Positions 23,387 to 35,000 of a stretch of DNA of 64,000 nucleotides are shown here, piece by piece. Each line of letters starts with the position of its first letter. Position 1 is the stretch's first letter. Source of the DNA: Serratia marcescens (lineage in GTDB: Bacteria; Pseudomonadota; Gammaproteobacteria; Enterobacterales; Enterobacteriaceae). Under the pieces are notes generated by a model that saw only the letters and a list, made by a program, of their open reading frames with translations, was not told where the DNA came from and did not search any database. The position numbers and the translations under genes were made by a program. The stretch is taken from assembly GCF_006715005.1 (NCBI RefSeq), contig NZ_VFMJ01000001.1, forward strand, positions 1,178,001 to 1,242,000, written 5' to 3'.

Positions 23387-25531
23387 TTATTCAAAGCGAT
23401 AAGACAAGGTGGCGCCGCCACCCCAGTTGCGCCCCGGCGCCGGCTCGAAGTAGCGGCCGTTGCCTTCGTTGACGATCACCGAACCGACGTATCGGCGATC
23501 GAAAACATTGTCCACCCGGCTGAACACGTCCAGCGCCCAGCGGTTCCAGGTAAAGCGATAACCGGCGTTTACGCCGGCCACGGTGTAAGAGGGAGCCTGC
23601 GCGCTGTTGGCGTCGTTGGCCTGAATGTCACTCATGTAGCGCAGCTCCGCGCCGGCGTGCCAGCCCTCCGGCGGCGCAAAGGCCAGCGAGGCGTAGCCCA
23701 TGTTGCGCGCGATGCCCGGCAGGCGATTGCCGGCGGGAATGGTCTGGGCCGGGGTACAAACGGCTTTGCCGCACATATCGCTGCGGTAGGTGGCGTCCAG
23801 CAGCGTCCAGGCCATATGCAGGCGCCAGTCCAGCGCAAACTCTTGATCCAGCGCCAGCTCCAGGCCGCGTCGCCGGGTTTTGCCGGCGTTGGCGTAGCTG
23901 GTGCGTCCGCCGCTGCTTTCCGCTACCACCAGCTCGTTGTCGGTATCGGTCTGGAACAGCGCCGCGCTCACCAACCCATTGCCGAGGCGCAGCTTGCTGC
24001 CCAGTTCGACGGTATCGCTGGTGGAAGGCTGCAGGCCGATGTTGAGGCCCGTCTGGCCATCGGGGCGGTAGGAGAGTTCGTTGATGGTGGGGGTTTCAAA
24101 GCCGCGGCCGGCGGAGAGATAGACGTTCCACGCCGGATTGATCTTGTAGTTGAGCGAGCCCATCGGCAGCCACTGGTGGTAGCGTTTGCTGCCGCTGTCG
24201 TCGCTGTTGCGCGGCGTGATGTAATAGTCGGTCGAGTCGAAGCTGACCGTGCTGTAGCGCAGGCCGGCGTCCAGCGTCCAGTGCGGCGTCAGTTGCCAGG
24301 AGGTTTGCAGGTAAGGATCCAGGTTCCAGATGCGGTTCTTCTCGTTGCGCCGCTGGTCGCCTTTCTCGCCGTAGTCCACTGTGCCGTCTCGCAGAATAAA
24401 GTTTTCGAACCCCTGGCGGCGTTCGGTCATGGTTTCATAATCCAGACCGCCGATCAGTGTTACCGGTAACGATGCGAGAGTATCCTCATGCTTCCAGCGA
24501 GTGTCAATGCCCTGATATTTTCTTTCCAGCACGATCACCCCGCCTGCGTGGGTGGGGTTGAGTTGCGGCCCCATCGGGATGGATTGGTACTGCGTGGTGT
24601 GGCGCTCGCCGTGGTAGGCGGTCAGCGTCAGTTCGTCGCGTTCGCTCATCTGGCGCTGATAGCGCAGGCCGGCCTGGGTCTGGTCGAGCGATTTACGGGT
24701 ATTGAATTGATCCGCGCGTGGCGCCTGGCGCGGGTTGGCTTTCCATTCCGCCTCGGTCAGGCCGCCCGGATCGCCGGCGTCTATCGAGACGCTGTTGAAC
24801 ATCAGCGTCAGGGTGCTGACGTCGTCCAGCCGCACGCCGAGCTTGCCGTTGCCGAGGTTTTTCCGCGCGGCGCTGTGATCGCGGTAGCCCTGGGTGGTAA
24901 AGCGGGTGCCGGAGAGGGCGTAGTTGACGTCGCCGGCCTGGGTGCCATCGCCGGTGGCGCCGGTCGCTTTCACCGCGTAGCGCCAGGTGTTGTCGCTGCC
25001 GAAATAGCCGCCGGCTTCCAGCGTCGGCGGCTGGGTGCCGGTTATCGTGTCAACGTTGATGACCCCGCCCGAGGCGTTGCCGTACAGCGCGGAATAGGGG
25101 CCGCGCAGTACCTCGATGCGTTCGACGGAATTGATGTCGATGTTGGAGGTTTGCCCCTGGCCGTCGGGCATGGTGGCGGGAATGCCGTCGACGTACATGC
25201 GCACCCCGCGCACGCCGAACATCGAGCGGCTGCCGAACCCGCGTATCGACAGCTGCAGATCCTGCGCATAGTTTTGCCGGTTTTGGAGCTGCAGGCCCGG
25301 CACGCTGCCGAGGTTTTCCGACAGGTTAATCTGCGGCGCGGCATTGCGCAGGGCTTCGCCGTCGATCACGCTGACGGAGACCGGCGAGCCCAGCTCGGTC
25401 AATCCGGTAGGTTGCGCCATCACCACCAGGGTGTCGCTGTCTTTTTGCTCCGCCGCCAGGGCCGAGCCGATACAGATCGGCTGCAGCAATAACAGGGTTG
25501 CCGGGGTCAAGACGGGACGTTTTTTATTCAT
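23387..25531 (-). CDS. pqqU: TonB-dependent PQQ receptor (PqqU/YncD)
   Basis: 714 aa from the ATG at 25531, which gives the signal peptide MNKKRPVLTPATLLLLQPIC.. to ALA; the frame opens at 25612 but those extra residues are not signal-like. A TonB-box-like DTLVVMAQ is followed by a plug domain (NLSENLGSVPGLQLQNRQNY, LQLSIRGFGSRSMFGVRGVR, SALYGNASGGVINV) and a 22-strand barrel ending in ATLSYRFE. Long stretches match E. coli YncD as I recall it, now called PqqU, which imports pyrroloquinoline quinone. Placement next to gcd supports this substrate. Confidence 0.88.
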   Translation of the reverse strand: MNKKRPVLTPATLLLLQPICIGSALAAEQKDSDTLVVMAQPTGLTELGSPVSVSVIDGEALRNAAPQINLSENLGSVPGLQLQNRQNYAQDLQLSIRGFGSRSMFGVRGVRMYVDGIPATMPDGQGQTSNIDINSVERIEVLRGPYSALYGNASGGVINVDTITGTQPPTLEAGGYFGSDNTWRYAVKATGATGDGTQAGDVNYALSGTRFTTQGYRDHSAARKNLGNGKLGVRLDDVSTLTLMFNSVSIDAGDPGGLTEAEWKANPRQAPRADQFNTRKSLDQTQAGLRYQRQMSERDELTLTAYHGERHTTQYQSIPMGPQLNPTHAGGVIVLERKYQGIDTRWKHEDTLASLPVTLIGGLDYETMTERRQGFENFILRDGTVDYGEKGDQRRNEKNRIWNLDPYLQTSWQLTPHWTLDAGLRYSTVSFDSTDYYITPRNSDDSGSKRYHQWLPMGSLNYKINPAWNVYLSAGRGFETPTINELSYRPDGQTGLNIGLQPSTSDTVELGSKLRLGNGLVSAALFQTDTDNELVVAESSGGRTSYANAGKTRRRGLELALDQEFALDWRLHMAWTLLDATYRSDMCGKAVCTPAQTIPAGNRLPGIARNMGYASLAFAPPEGWHAGAELRYMSDIQANDANSAQAPSYTVAGVNAGYRFTWNRWALDVFSRVDNVFDRRYVGSVIVNEGNGRYFEPAPGRNWGGGATLSYRFE

Positions 25532-26059
25532 CAGATAATTCTGCCAATAATGCTGAAAAGAGTTGCCCGCAAAGGGGCGAAAATAGCCATTTTTGACTCC
25601 CTGTACTGGCATTCAATGGGAAGGAAACTGCATCCTGCAACGAGTATAGGATATTCCGACATCGTTCGCTTTGGAATAGCGCAGCAGAAAGATACGTGTT
25701 TTTAATTAAGAGAATTCTCTATTAAATAGGGGTTTTCTGAGAGTCTTTAAATTACCTCTCCTTATCTTAAATATAATCTTATTCATTTTTTTAATTTGTT
25801 GCTGTCATTTATTTCATTAATGAATGCAATGTGGAAAATTCATTTAATCACAACTAATGTTAACTCTACCTATTTGTTTTTAATTGAGTTTATTTATTTT
25901 TGTTTTTGTGGCTTTATTTTCCATAAAAATAAAATAATATTCGCACTTATGTTTTTAGTTTTTCAACTAACAGCTCAATCGCATAACGGCCACGCTATTT
26001 ATGCCATGCATAAGTAGTGGTTGATATATTTTTGGAATATATTAAAAGGGAATTGATTT
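25532..26059. other. AT-rich divergent intergenic region (pqqU / NRPS)
   Basis: 528 bp that must hold the pqqU and NRPS promoters. No convincing gene was found; a 73-codon hydrophobic frame (25796-26017) has a TTG start and no RBS. A 12-bp palindrome AGAGAATTCTCT lies at 25709-25720 and could be an operator. No Fur box was seen. The sharp fall in GC compared with the NRPS gene is noteworthy. Confidence 0.5.
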
Positions 26060-29000
26060 ATGAACGCGCTCATCGCTTCACCCTATACCCACACGTTTTG
26101 GAATGAGTACGTGCTCAATCCACGCTCCTGCGAGTACAACCTGGTGCTGGATCAGACGATTGAGGGGGAACTGGACGTCGGACGATTGCGCGCGGCGATC
26201 GACGGGGTTTGCCGGGACTATATTCTGTTTCACCACGTTTTGGATGACAGTTCCGCACAACTTCGCTGGGTAAAGACGGCGAAAAAAATTGCGCTGGAAA
26301 CGCTCGATGCCGATTGTGATGTCGGTAAGTTAATCAACACGCCGTTCGATCTCCGGGAAGGGCCGCTGTGCCGCTTCTACCTGATTGAGCTGGCCCCTCA
26401 GCGCTATAACCTGATCATTGTCGTTCATCACATCCTGATCGACGGCCTGTCCGGACAGGAGTTCTACGGCGCCGTTTCCGCTTACTACAATCGCGGTGCG
26501 GCGGTGACGCCGCCGCAGGCGAATGAAACGGACATCTGTACACTGTACCGGCGCTATGAGGCGGATGTCGCAACGTTGAAGCACGAGTTCGGTTCTGCGT
26601 CATTCTGGGGCAACCTGCTGGCTGAATGCGCTCCGCGCGTGGCGTTGCCTTATCTCCCCGGCGCAGCCCCCGAAGCGCCGGGCGCCGGCGAAGTGCGTTT
26701 CAGGTTACCGTTCACCGAGTGGCAAGCGCTGAAATCCGGTGTCAGGTATGCCAACCCTTTCCTGATATTCAAAACGCTGTGGGCGTTGCTGATCGCCCGG
26801 CAATCCGCGCAGGAAACGGTGCATGTCGGTTATCCCATCGCGCCGGAGGGGGGCGAGGCGCTGTTCTTCGGCGCACAGGTCAATACCGCCGTGTTTCCCT
26901 TGACCCTCGCCCCGGGGGCCACGTTCAATCAGCTGTACCGCGCGACGCTGGCCTACAGCAAAGCGCTCAAGGTGGCAGGCAAATTGCGGCACAGCCAGTT
27001 ACCGGTTTATGACATGCTGAGCCTCAGCCCGGTGCGCGAGTTGAACGTCAACTTTACCCAGGCTTACCTGAAAGATGCGCCGTTGGCGCTTGACGGTTGT
27101 CGCATCGGCGTCAATCACCGGTTCAACGTCGATCTGGCCGGTTCGGAACTGCTCCTGGAGTATCAGCCTACCGAGCAGGCCTTTGAGTTTCGCCTGCGCT
27201 ACCGCCCCGATCTGTTCGATGCGACCCAAATGACGGAGATGGCGGAGCAGTATCTCTGGCTGTTGCAGCGCGCGTTAACCGAACCGGAGGCGCCGATTGC
27301 CGCTTGGCCGCAGCTGACGGGGCAACAGGTTTTACGCTGCCGCGACGGTTGGGAGAGCGGGCCTGCCACGGCCGATGCGGAAGCGACGCTGCTTGAGGGC
27401 GTGGCCAGGCAGGCGCGCCGTCACCCGGAACGCATCGCCTTGACCGATGCCAAAGGATCGCTCAGTTACCGGCAGTTGGCGCAGCGCAGCGATCGTCTGG
27501 CGCTGCGGCTGCGGGCGGAGTATCAGCGGCTGTGCGGCGTGGCCATGCCGCCGGAGACGCTGATCCCGCTGTACCTGCAGCGCAGCGCGGAGGCGGTGGT
27601 GGCGATGCTGGCCATCATGAAGGCGGGCGGTGCCTATGTGCCGCTGGATCCCGCCGCGCCGGCGCAGCGGCTGGATTATATCCTGCAAGAGGTGAACAGC
27701 CCGATCGTCTTGACCGAAAACGCGTTGCAGGCTGCGGCGCAGCGGTTGACGCCGGGCGGTCTTTGCCTGTCGGCGGATGAGCCGCTCGCCGACGTGGATG
27801 CCGCAGCCTTGCCGAGCGTGGACGCTCGGCAGTTGGCCTACGTGATTTACACCTCCGGCACCAGCGGGCGGCCAAAAGGCACGCAGTGCGAACACCGGGG
27901 CGCAGCCAATATGGTGCGGGGGCATACGCAGCGTTTGTTGTGCAATGAGCCGGATGCGCTCAACTGCCTGCAGTTCGCGTCGCTGGCGTTTGACGCGCAC
28001 GTCTTCGAAGTGTTCGTGGCCCTGGACAATGGCCATCGGCTGTTCATCGCGAGCGACGCGCAGCGGCGGGATCCGGCGCTGTTGTGCGAACAGATGGCGG
28101 TCTGGTGCATCGAGGCCTGCTTCCTGCCGCCGGCGCTGCTGGGAACCTTGCCTGAACTTCCGGCTTCGGTGCGCTATCTCGCGACCGGCGGTGAGGCGAC
28201 CGCGCAGGAAGCGCTCGACCATTACCTGGCCAGCGGTATGCAGGTCGCCAACATGTATGGCCCGACCGAGGCTTCGGTCAGCGTCAGTGTGAATATCTAT
28301 CGCCGCAACGGCGCGCGCAATATCGGCCACGCCATCGCCAACATGCGTTGCTATGTGGTTGACGAGAAATACAATTTGTTGCCGCTTGGCGTTGAAGGCG
28401 AGCTGTGCCTGGCCGGCGTGGGGGTGGCGCGGGGGTACCTGAACCTGCCGGCGCTGACGGCGTCTACGTTCGTCGCCAACCCATTTGAACTGCATGAGCC
28501 GTACCGGCGGCTGTATCGCACCGGCGACCGGGTACGGCGGTTGGCCGACGGCAGTCTGGAGTATCTCGGGCGGCACGATCAGCAAATCAAGATCAACGGC
28601 TATCGCATCGAGTTGGGCGAAATAGAAATGCAGCTGCGTGCGCTGCCTGAGGTGGCCGAAGCGGTGGTGACTCTGCGTCCCGGCACTACGGACCAACTGG
28701 CGGCCTGGTATGTGCCGCAACCTGGCGCGGCGCCGGAGGCCGGCGACATCTTGCAACGCCTGGCGGCGCAGCTGCCGCACTACATGTTGCCTTCGGCGAT
28801 GCGGGTGCTGGCGGCGCTGCCGCTGACGGTGAGCCGCAAGGTCGATTACCGGGCATTGCCGGAACCGCTGCCGGTCGAGCCGCAAACGGCGTTTCGCCGG
28901 CCGGGCACGCCGCTGGAGACTCATCTGTCGGCGCTGTTCAATCGGCTGCTGGGTGGCGATGTCGGCGTGGACGACAACTTCTTCCGCCTCGGCGGCAACT

Positions 29001-32000
29001 CCATTATGGCCATCAGGCTGTGCCACGAAGTGAATAAACTGCCGGGGGCAAAGATCTCGGTACTGACGTTGAATCAGCATCCGACGGTGGCCGCATTGAG
29101 CGAGCACATCGCCGCCCAACGGCAGGCGCCACCGGATGAGCTGCCCATCCTCTCCGGCGGGCGGCGGGAGGCGCCGCTATCGCTTCAGCAGTCGCGGCTG
29201 TGGTTCGTTCAGCAACTGTCGGTGAATGCCACGCATTATCTGTCGCCTGTGCTGCTGCGGCTGTCGCCGGATATCGATGACGAACGCTTTGCGGATTGTC
29301 TGCAGGCGATCGTCGAGCGCCACCAGATCTTGCGTAGCCTGATCCGCCAGAATGATCGGGGCGAAGCCAGTCAGTGGGTCAGCGACACCGTGCTGCCGGT
29401 ACCTTTGCTGGCGTTGAGCGCCGATGAATTTGACGCTGCGCTGTCGCAAGCCTGCCGCCAACCGATGGATTTGACGCTTGAGCTGCCGCTGCGCGCCACG
29501 CGCTACCGTTACCGCGATGCGGCGGAGCGGGAAACGACCGTTTGTCTGTTGGTGTTCCATCACATCGTCTTTGACGGCTGGTCGCTTGAAGTGCTGCTGC
29601 AGGAGCTGGACGCGCGCTATCGGGGAACGTGGCGTGAGGCGACAGAGCCGGCGTTGCAATACCTCGACTATGCGTGCTGGCAACAGGCGCCGGAAAATGT
29701 GCAGCGCCGGGCGGACGAATTGGCCTTTTGGCGGCAAGCGCTGGAAGGTTGCCAGCAACTCGATCTGCCGTTGGACTTTTTGCGGCCGGCGGTCTTCGAC
29801 GAGCGCGGCGACAACAGCGAGGTGCCGTTGCCGGCGGCGCTGGTGAAGGCGCTGGATGCGCTGGCGCGCAGAGAGGGGGTGACGCTGCATGCGGTGATGC
29901 TGGCGGGCTTCATGTTGCTGCTGTCCCGCTACAGCGGCCAGAACGATGTCATGGTCGGTACGCCGCTGGCGAACCGCAACCGCCCTGAACTGGAGAATCT
30001 GATTGGGTTCTTCGTCAATACGCTGCCTTTACGCCGGCAGATTGACCCGCGTCATCGCGTTGCCGAGTTTGTACGGCAGGTCGCGGCCACGACGCTGCAG
30101 GCGCAGCAGCATCAGACGCTGTCGCTGGAAGCGCTGGTGGACGACCTGGCGCTGCCGCGCGATTTTTCGCGTCATCCGCTGTTCCAGGTCATGTTCGCGC
30201 TGGAGAGCGCGGGCGGCGCACAGGCACGCCCGGACTGGCTGTCGGTGGTCGATCTGAGCGCTCATGAGCGCACCGCCAAGTTCGACCTGACGCTCACGCT
30301 GACGCCGCAGGGGGAGCAGATGCGCGCGCGCTTCAACTTCGCTTCGGCGTTGTTCAGCAAAGCGTCGATGGATCGGCTGGCCGGCTACTATCTCGCCGTA
30401 TTGCAGCAGATGGCTCACCACGACGACTGGCCGCTGGAAAATATTCGTCTGCAACCGCAGAGCCAGGTGTTGCCGGTGGGATCCGCCTTCGGCTATGCGT
30501 TTGAGCGCAGCCTGCAACAGGATTTCGTGCAGCATGCGCGGCGCGAGCCGCAGGCCGTGGCGGTTGTCGACGATCAGGGGGAGATGACTTACGGCGAGCT
30601 GCACGAGGCGGCGTTGACGCTGGCCACTCAGCTGCGCGTGCAAGGACGGATGACCGGCGACGCCATCGCCGTCATCGCCGATAAGGGGCGTCGGCAGCCG
30701 GTAGCCCTGCTGGCGGCGCTGATGTGCGGTAAGGCGTTCTTGCCGATGGAGGCGGCATGGCCGCCGCAGCGGCGGCTGAAAGTGATGGCGCAGGCCGGCA
30801 TCAACACGCTGCTCAGCGATGCGCCCTGGGCCTGCGCCGAGATCAACCTGATCGAACTGAATGCTTCAGGATTGGCGGCGCAGCTGCCGCTGCCGCAACA
30901 GCGCCTGCCGGCGCTGGATGCCGGGCCTGACAGCCTGGCCTATATCATTTTCACCTCGGGATCGACCGGCACACCGAAAGGCGTGGCGATCGAACATCGC
31001 AGCGCGGTGAACATGCTGGAAGGCGTGCGGCGGTATTTCGGCCTCAATGAGCGGGATCGCAGCCTGGCCCTCAGCGCGTTGAGCTTCGATCTGGCGATAT
31101 TCGACATTTTCAGCCCGCTGAGCGCCGGCGGAGCGGTCGTGATGCCGGCCGAGCGGGACAGGAGCAATCCGCAGGCCTGGTATCAATTGATGATGGCCCA
31201 TCGGGTGACGCAATGGCTGAGCGCACCGGCGCTGATGGAGCTGTTGCTGGATTATGTGAACGGCGCGGGGTTGACGGCAGGGCCCGCACCGGCGCTGCGG
31301 GCGGTGATGGTGGGGGGCGACTGGATCGCCACCTCGCTGCCGGAACGCTGCCTGGCCTGGGCGCCGCACGGCCGTTTTTGCAGCGCCGGCGGCGCGACGG
31401 AGGCGGCGATCTTCACCATGCTGTACGAGGTCCCGCGCGGTCAGAAAATTCGGTCGGTCAGCATTCCTTACGGCAAACCGTTGCCGCACCAGCGCTGTTA
31501 TATCCTGGATGCCGGGCGACGGCCCGCCGCGCCGGGGGTGCGAGGGGAAATCTATCTGGCGGGTGAGGGCCTGGCGCGCGGGTATTACGGCGATCCGCAA
31601 CGCACCGCCGAGAGTTTCTTCTGGCATGACGAGCTGCAGGAGCGGGTGTATCGCACCGGGGACGCGGGCCGATGGCTGGAGGATGGCAACGTGGAGTTCA
31701 TGGGGCGCCTCGATCAGCAGATCAAGCTGAACGGCTATCGCATCGAACTGGGCGAAATAGAACATGCCGTGCTCGCCTATCCGGGCGTGACCGCCTGTTG
31801 CTGCGTACTGGTCACTCAACCGCAGCCTTGCCTGGCCGCGTACTACGTTGCCGATGAGACGATCGCCCCTCAGGCGCTGGCTCAGCATTTGAGCAGCCAA
31901 CTGCCTCCGTACATGGTGCCGCAGGCGCTGATGCAGCTGGCGCAGCTGCCGCTGACCGAAAACGGCAAGATAGCCCGGCAGGCGTTGCCGCAGCCGGAAA

Positions 32001-35000
32001 GGGCGGCGCGTGAGCTCGTTGCGGCGCAGAGCGAATGGGAGAACGTTTGTCTGGCGGTGTGGCGCGATTTGCTGCAGCGGCAGGATTTCGGTGTGGAGGA
32101 CAATTTCTTCTCGCTGGGGGGCAACTCTCTTCTGGCTATCCAGGCCTGTTATCAGATCGGCCGGCGGCTGGCGTGTGAGGTAACGCTGAGCGAACTGGGG
32201 CGATTCCCGACTATACGTTCGCTGTGTCGTGCGTTGCCGCAACAGGAGCAGGGCGCCGCGCCGGTGTCGATCCCGCCGCTGCGGCAACGCGAGTATCCGC
32301 TCTCTGCTTCACAGCTGCAGCTGTGGTTTATCGAGAATTTGAACGGCGGCGGCAATCTTTATCATGTGCCGATGCTGTTCCGTCTCGGCGACGAGGTGTG
32401 TCTGGCGGCTTATGAGCGCAGTTTGCAGGCGGTCGTCGCCCGGCATCAGGTTTTACGCAGCCTGATTGTCCAGATGCCATCCCAAAGCGCCGTCGCCCGA
32501 GCCTGTGAACTGACGCTTTCGCTGGAGCGCGTGACGCTGGAGGCGGTGCACTGGCCGGACAGGCTGCGGCAGGATATCGACCGGCCGTTCGCGCTGGGGG
32601 CGGAATTGCCGATCAGGGCGGCCGTTTACCGGGTTACGCAGCCGGATGGCGGGTGGGTGAATTACAGCCTGATTCTGGTGCACCACCTGGCGTTTGACGG
32701 CTGGTCGCAGCCGGTGCTGCTGCAGGAGCTGGACGTGCTGTATCAGGCGCAGCGGCAAGGGCAAGAGGCCGGGCTGGCGGCGTTGCCGTTGCACTATGGC
32801 GACTACGCCGTCTGGCAGCGGCGCTGGCTGGATTCCGCTCAGGCGGATGAGGCAAAAGCGTATTGGCGCCATGCCCTGGCGGGGTGGCAGGCGCTGGAAA
32901 TGCCGCTCGACTTCGTGCGGCCGGCTCGCTTCGATCATCGTGGCGCCAACCACGTCATCGCGCTGCCGGAGGCGCTGGCGGCGCAGGCGACGCAGTTCGC
33001 CCGGCGGCAAGGCGTCACGCCGTTTGCGCTGTATCTTGCGGCCTTTAATCTGCTGCTTGGTTACTTCAGCGGCCAGCAAGACATTCTGGTCGGCACACCG
33101 GTCGCCAACCGGCCGGTGGCGGAGACTCGCTCGGCGATCGGTTTCTTCGTCAATACGCTGCCGCTGCGCTCGCAAATAGACGATGCGGTGTCGCTGAACG
33201 ATTATGTGCATCGGGTCTTTGACGGCGTGCTGCAGGCGCAACGGCATCAGAACTTGCCGTTGGATCAGCTGATCGAACTGCTGCAGGTGCCGCGCGACCT
33301 GTCGCGCCATCCGCTGTTCCAGGCGCTGTTCGCGCTGGAGGAGGTGGGGGACGCGCCGGCCTGGCTGGTGCCGCAGGATCTGCTGGCACACTACCAGGCG
33401 GCCAAATTCGATTTGACGCTGAGCATACAACCGGCGCCGCAGGGCGGGCGGGCGATCTTCAACTATGCTACCGCCTTGTTTGCACCGACTACGCTAGCGC
33501 TGCTGGGGAAGTATTATCTGACGATCCTCACGCAGATCGTCAATCACGGGGAGCAGCGCGTCAGCCAGTTAGCGCTGGTCTCGGAGAGTGAAATGGCGCG
33601 GCAGCGCGCCTTCCATCAATCCTGTCCGCCGGCCTACGATTTCGAGCGCGCCATCCATCATGATTTTATCCGTCAGGCCGAGCGCGATCCGCAGCGGGTG
33701 GCGATCGTCGATGAATGGGGCGAACTGAACTACGGTGAGCTGTATCGGCGGGCGCTGACGCTGTCGTTGCAGCTGCGTCAGCACGCGGACATGCGCGCCG
33801 AGACCATCGCGGTGATGGTGGATAAAGGGCGGGCGCAAATCATTGCGGTGCTGGCGATTCTGATGGCCGGCAAGGCCTATTTGCCGCTGGATGGCGCCTG
33901 GCCGGAACGCCGCCGCCTGGATATCGTCGCGCAGTCGCAGACTCGGGTTATCCTGAGCAGCCGCGAGTGGGGGGCCAGCGGCGAGGCCAGGCTGTTAACG
34001 ATCGATCCGCAGGGGGCCGTCATGGGGTTACCGCCGGCTCCGCCGGGGGAGCCTGTCTTACCGGCACCTTCCGCGCTGGCCTATGTGATCTTCACCTCCG
34101 GGTCTACCGGCGCGCCAAAAGGGGTGGCGATAGAACATCGCGGCGCGGTGAACAGCATCATCGATACGTTGCACCAGCTGGAACTCGGCGCGGACGATCG
34201 CGGGTTGGCGCTCAGCGCGTTGAGCTTCGACATTTCGGTGTTCGATATTTTCGGCCTGCTGTCGGTGGGTGGCGCCATCGTAATGCCGTCCGAAACCGAA
34301 CGCTACCAGCCTGAGGCCTGGCATCGGCTGTTGATGACCCAGAGCGTGACCTTCTGGAACTCCGCGCCTTCGGTGATGACGCTGCTGGTGGAGCTGTTGG
34401 AGTCCGCCGCGTCGCAGGCGCAGTGGCCGCAGCTGCGTAACGTGGTGCTGGTGGGCGAGGTGATCTCCCGCCAACTGCCGGCGCGTATTCGCCAATGGCG
34501 GCCAGGGTGCCGGGTCGTCAGCGCCGGGGGCGCGACCGAGAGCTCCATTTGGTCGATCCTGTACGACATCCCGGAAACGCCGATCCTGGCGCCCAGCGTG
34601 CCTTACGGTCAGGCGATGGCACATCAGCGTTTTTACGTGCTGGATCGTCATCAGCGCGTGCTGCCGCCTGGCTTGCCGGGAGAACAATACATCGGAGGGA
34701 TCGGCGTGGCGCGCGGCTATTACCGCAATCCGTCGCTGACCGAAGAGAAGTTCATCTACCATCCGGCGCTGGGAGAGCGTCTTTATCGCACCGGCGATGC
34801 CGGCCGCTATTTGCCGGACGGTAATCTGGAGTTCCTCGGCCGTATGGATTTTCAGGTGAAAATCAACGGCTACCGGGTTGAGCTGGGGGAGGTCGAGCAA
34901 TGTGCGCTGGCATTCGGCACGATCAAATCCTGCTGCGCCATCGTGCTGTCGGAGGAGAATCGGCAGCGCCTGGCGCTGTATTACGTCAGCGAGGCGCCGC

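Noticed and set aside
25796-26017. 73-codon Phe/Ile-rich frame before the NRPS
   Set aside because: TTG start without RBS in AT-rich intergenic DNA, no recognisable family.
27332-29119. 595-codon antisense frame in the NRPS, with similar ones at 30866-32287 and 32453-33430
   Set aside because: They mirror the NRPS reading frame in high-GC DNA, have low-complexity Arg/Gln/His composition and no RBS or family.
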